Positions 51,411 to 56,156 of a stretch of DNA of 56,156 bases are shown piece after piece. Within the stretch, counting starts at the first letter, position 1, and the number at the start of each line of letters is the position of its first letter. Where the stretch lies: contig SSBO01000014.1 of assembly GCA_005281725.1 (NCBI GenBank), positions 8,882 through 65,037 of the forward strand. The letters run 5' to 3'. The translations under genes and the position numbers were made by a program. Origin of the DNA: Wuchereria bancrofti. Lineage: Eukaryota; Nematoda; Chromadorea; Rhabditida; Onchocercidae. The notes under the pieces are model-generated. The model had not been told where the DNA came from. It did not search any database and saw only the letters and a list, made by a program, of their open reading frames with translations.

Positions 51411-53059
51411 AAAAGCAAAAAAAAAAAAAAAGTTTTTTTTAGGAGAAAAAATTTTAAATTTAAAATATTATTTCATTAGTAATGCACATTCAAAGCTATT
51501 TTAGAAAATTTTTAAATTCTGATTTCAATAATATTTTCAGACATCACATATTGTTACATTCATGCAAAAACATCTTTACAAAATGCTTGATATAGATTGA
51601 TTGTATAATAATAATGAATGCTTGCTTTTCTTTGTATTATTATAATCTTTTTTTTTTTCTACAGAAAAAAAGAACAGAAAAATTTCAAATTTCAGAAATT
51701 AAAATGAATTTTTACATTTACTTACATCTAATATAGTTATTATTTATGTATACAAAAAAATAAAAAATAAAAATAAAAGAAGTAATGCTTCTATTGATGA
51801 AATGATAATGTCAACTATTTTGTGATTTTATGTATAATTTATATATGATTGAAGTGAAATTTTCAAACTTTGTTACACGAATGATCCATTATCAATAAAC
51901 AAAAAAAAAAAAAAAATGCTATGATCATCAAACTTATCTGTTTATTCGCTGAAATGTAGTGTTGCAAAAAAAAAAAAAAAAGTGGAAATGATGGTAGCAA
52001 TAGAAATGGAAGTATATAAGGGATTTTTGTCAATGAAATTGTTCAATTAAATTGATATTAAATTAACTGATTTGATTACAATACTATCAGTAATGAATGA
52101 AAAGTATGTTAAAAATAAAGAGAAAGTAGTAAGTTTAGTAATTAAATTAAATAAAATAATTGGTAATAGACTATAATCATTTGCAAAAACAAAAAAGAAC
52201 AAGTAAATAAGTTTTTAAAGTCTTGATTATTTTACTTCCTGATTTTTCGCATTACAATTAAGGAGTAAATTTTCATCACTAATATAGCAAATAATAAACA
52301 AATAACTGGTTAGTTTGAAAAGTTGAAAAGTTTTAATTTTTCAAAATTACTTATATTTCATGTTGCACTTTTTACCAATTTTCCTGATGAATCAAACATT
52401 TCAAAATTTAAAAAATTGTGCTGCAATTTTGATCTTTGTTCAACAATGTTTGAAACTTACAATAAAGAAAAAGAAAAAAAAGCCGGCTGAAACATCGAAA
52501 AAAAGAAAAGAAAGGAAAATACAAAAAAACAAAAAGGAAAAAAAAAGAAAAAAAATAAATAAACTAGGATAAGATTAAAGAAAATTTACGAGAGTTGAAT
52601 GAATGGAATGTGAGATATGATGATTGAATGAAAATTGATATAAAAAGATGATAGTTTGTTTGAAGTAAAATGGATGAAAGTTTGGAATAAAAGTAGAATG
52701 AAGAGGAAACTATGAGAATAATAGAGATGATATTTGAGGTTCATGCTTGATGATAATAGGGAGACCTTGAAAAAAGGAGAAAAAAAAAAATCAGGAATAA
52801 TAAAGGTCAACAGAACGTAAAGTAAGAGGAAATGAGAAATTACAAATTTACCGTTGACAATTATTACAAATATAATATTATTTCCTTCTGATAAATAAAT
52901 GAAATGTTAGGATCAAGCGAATATCACTGGAAAATTTACCGGAAACAAAAGATCAAGTCATCCTCTTTTTCTCTCTCTCTCTCTCTTTTCCAGGAAATTT
53001 TGACACCATAAATGGTTTGATGCCATGAATGAGTAAAAGTATAAGTGAACGAATGAATG

Positions 53060-53160
53060 AAATGAAATGAAATGAAATGAAATGAAATGAATGAATGAAT
53101 GAATGAATGAATGAATGAATGAATGAATGAATGAATGAATGAATGAATGCATGAATGAAT
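53060..53160. repeat. AATGA then ATGA microsatellite
   Basis: About six AATGA pentamers followed by a long run of ATGA (GAAT) tetramers ending directly at the N at 53161. Confidence 0.95.
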
Positions 53161-53161
53161 N
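53161..53161. other. Single N between two tetranucleotide repeats (assembly gap)
   Basis: The N separates the GAAT array from the GATA array. The true length and order of the repeats here are unknown. Confidence 0.95.
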
Positions 53162-53171
53162 TAGATAGATC

Positions 53172-53250
<79 letters not shown>

Positions 53251-53268
53251 TAGATAGATAGATAGGAT
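53162..53268. repeat. GATA tetranucleotide microsatellite
   Basis: About 26 GATA/TAGA units with single interruptions (TCGA near 53170, TTAGA near 53250), followed by GATGGATGG. Confidence 0.95.
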
Positions 53269-55357
53269 GGATGGATGACATTTTGGTATTTTGTGGAGAG
53301 AAAACGAAGAGAGGGAGGGAGAGAGAGAGAGAGGGAGAGAAAGAGCTGAATGGAATGCAGGCCTTGATTGTCGTTGCAAAACTGGAATTTGCAAATTTGA
53401 AGTATTTGAACGTTTGTAGTCTTCGTGCCATCGTTCTTCACCATGTCGTTTTCACAATAATCATTCCACTTCTTTCACTTCTCTTTCCTCTTTTTACTTC
53501 CGATTCGGCCTACTCATACACAATTTCATCTTTCCCTTTCTCTCTCTCCTTTTTTTTTTTTTCTAATTTCCCTCCCTTCCTCCTCTTTTCACCCGTTTCT
53601 AAACTATACTGTATCCGTTTTCCTGTTATTCGGTGATATTAACATGGATGAAAATGGGGAACAGGATAAGACCGTGATATGTATAAATGTGTATGTGTAT
53701 CAATGTAATAGAGAGAAGGGAAGAGCAATGAATTATTGTTCATTTTTAAAATTAACAATTTAAAATATCTAAATATCTTTTCTATTTTTATGAATTACTT
53801 GAAACATTTCCTTTCCTTTTTTTTTTCTCCTTCTCTTATGATATAATTAATAGTTAATAAATTTTATATAATAAATATGAGAAAAAAAAATAATAGTAAT
53901 AATGTTTAATGAAAAAAAGCAATGATTAAAGATAATTATGTTAATTTAGAAAAAAAATTTTTTTTTTACTAATCATAATTAACTGTTTTTTTTTCCTTCT
54001 TGTTTTTGAAGAGGGAATACAGTTAAAAAAAAAAAAAAAAACAGTGTTAATATTAAATGGTACTACAAATAATGATGGCATATTTCTTTGACTATTTGAT
54101 ATTATTTGATTGATTAATTAATGTTTTATTAATTATGCTTTTATTATTATTTTCCTTTTTAACTTTAGACTTCTTTTTTTTTTCGCCAGAGTTGATTAAT
54201 TAAAACAAAATCATCGTATGTATATGCAAATTTATCCTAATAAAAACATTGGCACAATAAAGATTGTAATATTACTTAACGAACGAAGTAAACGATCAAT
54301 TATTAAAATGATAGTGATTATTTTAAAAGGAACAAAAAGTTATATTTGAATAGATGCTAGAAGATGAAGAAATTAATGAATATTATCCTGTCATTATTAT
54401 CAACATTGCTGAAATGAGAACGACCTTTAAAAGAAGCAAAAAAAAAAAAAAAAGAAAAAGAAATAGTAATAATATGACATAATATGTAACCGTTGAACTC
54501 ATTTTATTTTTATTCAAGCATTCAACCATATCATACAAACTAATTAGTATTAATATGTCCTGGTTTTCCTTTCCGGAAATGAATGAATTGAAAAAAAAAT
54601 TTTAGGAAGCAAAATTAGAGTAAAATATATAGAGAGGTATGTATATATTTGTGATTAGATGTAAGATGAAGCTTTGAATAATGATTATCATTTTTAATTT
54701 TTTTTTTTTTTTTTTATAAATGGATTAAATTCAAAGAAATAAGAGAAGATGAAGAAGAAGAAGGAAGAAAAGTTCAAAAGATCAAATTTATAAAGCAATA
54801 CTAATATTTCAAAATAACATAATTATAGATAAAAGGTATACAATTGGAAAGGTGCATCAATTGATGAAAATAACTGTTTGACATATTTCATACATAATTT
54901 TGCCACTATAGTTTAATGACAATATAAAATGTTTCAAATATTATTATTAATATATGCATTTACATGTCAACGTATGCTTCTTTTTTTTTTATATATATGT
55001 TTTTCTATACATGTAAATATATTATTTATATTTACACTTACACATATTATGGTTAAATTAAAATTTTTTATTATTTAGTTATGTTTAAATTAAAAATTCA
55101 AAAAATCAGTTAGCTAATAATTTTATTAATAAATATTATTTGTTATAATTTTAAACTTTGTGCATTGTACGACTTTACTACAAAATGTATTAATACGGAC
55201 ATTCACTTATCATGTCATTATCACAATGATCAATTAATGCCACTCACAGCAATAATTATCAAAACTAGGGCAACTTTAGTGCTTATGATAAATATTGACT
55301 GTTATATTATCACTGTGTTATGTCAAAGTTATGATACGATGAACTATGAAATGTGAA

Positions 55358-55415
55358 TGTTAGTTGATTGATTGATTGATTGATTGATCGATTGATTGAT
55401 AAGTTGTTTGATTGA
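55358..55415. repeat. ATTG/GATT microsatellite
   Basis: Run of GATT units with one GATC interruption (about 55361-55400), then a degenerate tail (GTTTGATTGATTGG). Confidence 0.9.
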
Positions 55416-56156
55416 TTGGAGAAAGAAAGATACATATATAGAAACTTGTTTACACAACTTATCAGATATTTTTACATCAAAAATTTTTAAAATTGTACCA
55501 ATAAAATGATAAATTTAAATCATAATTAAATCTGAGAAAAGTAATGGGAAAAAAAAAACAAAGACAATCCTTTACAATATTATTTTAATCATAAATATTT
55601 AATACCAAAATTTTCAACAATTTTTCTGTACGAATAATTATTAATAAAAATTTAACCTTTAATAAATTATTTGTCATTATTATCATAATTAAATATCCCA
55701 TTATCATAAATGTTTTGATTAATTATGATAAATATATTTTGTTTGTTATTACTATTACCATTTTTAAATGCATACAAGAGTTTAAATAATACAAAAGTTT
55801 AAATTTAAATAATAAATAATAATCATACTAATTTTACTCAATAAAAATACTGAAAAAGATTTATATAAACAATGATGATCATTACTATTCAATTTTTGCT
55901 CATTATCAGTTAGTTAGCAAAAGTAAATTGATATATTTTTAAATAAAAAAGGGAGCAAATCAACTCGATTTTATAATTTATATGTAAAAAATTTTTTAAA
56001 TTTTACAAATTTCTCATATTCCACTTTTTTTTTTCCCCCCCACCTCTCACTAATTTTTTTCAAACCAAAATGGACAGGTAGAAGAGAGAGAGGAGAAATT
56101 GGAGAAGAGATGATCAACGTAGATGGATAAATAGTACCGAGGAAGTGTAACAGGTA

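Larger units (their letters stand above)
51411..56156. other. Region upstream of the TDU gene: no supportable coding gene
   Basis: Mostly A/T homopolymers and microsatellites. The open frames present are composition artefacts: 52360-52572 is lysine-rich from a polypurine run, and 52936-53394 and 52958-53431 are translations of tetranucleotide repeats. About 53350-53660 is less A+T-rich with a strong C/T bias and could be promoter or a 5' exon of the TDU gene, but I find no motif to prove it. No tRNA or rRNA was recognised. Confidence 0.6.

Noticed and set aside
52360..52572. Plus-strand lysine-rich frame of 70 residues
   Set aside because: The lysines come from a long A/G run; no conserved motif.
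53162..53268. Regular repeat resembling a CRISPR array
   Set aside because: It is a 4-bp microsatellite with no spacers, in a eukaryotic genome.
52936..53431. Two overlapping minus-strand frames of about 155 residues
   Set aside because: They translate the GAAT and GATA repeats (HSFI and YLSI periodicity) and contain the N at 53161. Not genes.
55165..55356. Plus-strand frame of 63 residues near the window end
   Set aside because: No splice-phase partner, no family similarity, A/T-rich chance frame.

Overview
The window is a very A+T-rich stretch (clearly more than 70% A+T by eye) of a nuclear nematode genome. It holds three multi-exon genes with short exons, GT..(T)TTCAG introns of roughly 100-1100 bp, many A/T homopolymers and microsatellites. 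Gene content, long A/T-rich introns and nematode-style splice acceptors suggest a parasitic clade III (spirurid/filarial-type) nematode; the species is an inference. None of the three genes is visible as one long ORF. I rebuilt each by chaining exons whose splice phases agree.

Left (31-5428, minus strand, 3' end cut off by the window): a single-pass receptor with a signal peptide, a long extracellular region, a transmembrane segment and a cytoplasmic SEFIR domain, i.e. an IL-17-receptor-like (nematode ILCR family) protein.

Middle (11354-45846, plus strand): a complete cytoplasmic dynein-2 (IFT dynein) heavy chain, the DYNC2H1 / C. elegans CHE-3 ortholog. I resolve 88 coding exons adding to 12,738 nt, exactly 4246 codons including the stop, with no internal stop. 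Two of its introns lack a canonical splice dinucleotide by one base. A candidate X-box (RFX/DAF-19 site) sits 53 bp before the ATG. Its first exon lies in a near-identical direct repeat of about 1.2 kb (9338-10535 and 10537-11735) joined by a single N, which looks like an unmerged-haplotype or scaffolding artefact rather than biology.

Right (47220-51356, minus strand, tail-to-tail with the dynein gene): a five-exon gene for a 245-residue protein with two Tondu (TDU) motifs, a PPPPY motif and a PLDLS motif. This is the layout of a VGLL4/Tgi-type TEAD cofactor of the Hippo pathway. It is the most interesting locus here because it is fragmented into small exons and easily missed.

The remaining DNA (5429-10153, 45847-47219, 51409-56156) shows no supportable protein gene. 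It contains polypurine tracts, GT, GATA, GAAT and ATTG microsatellites and a few less A+T-rich patches. The receptor acts in cytokine signalling, the dynein in retrograde intraflagellar transport in ciliated sensory neurons, and the TDU protein in nuclear transcription control. Nothing in the sequence suggests they work together.
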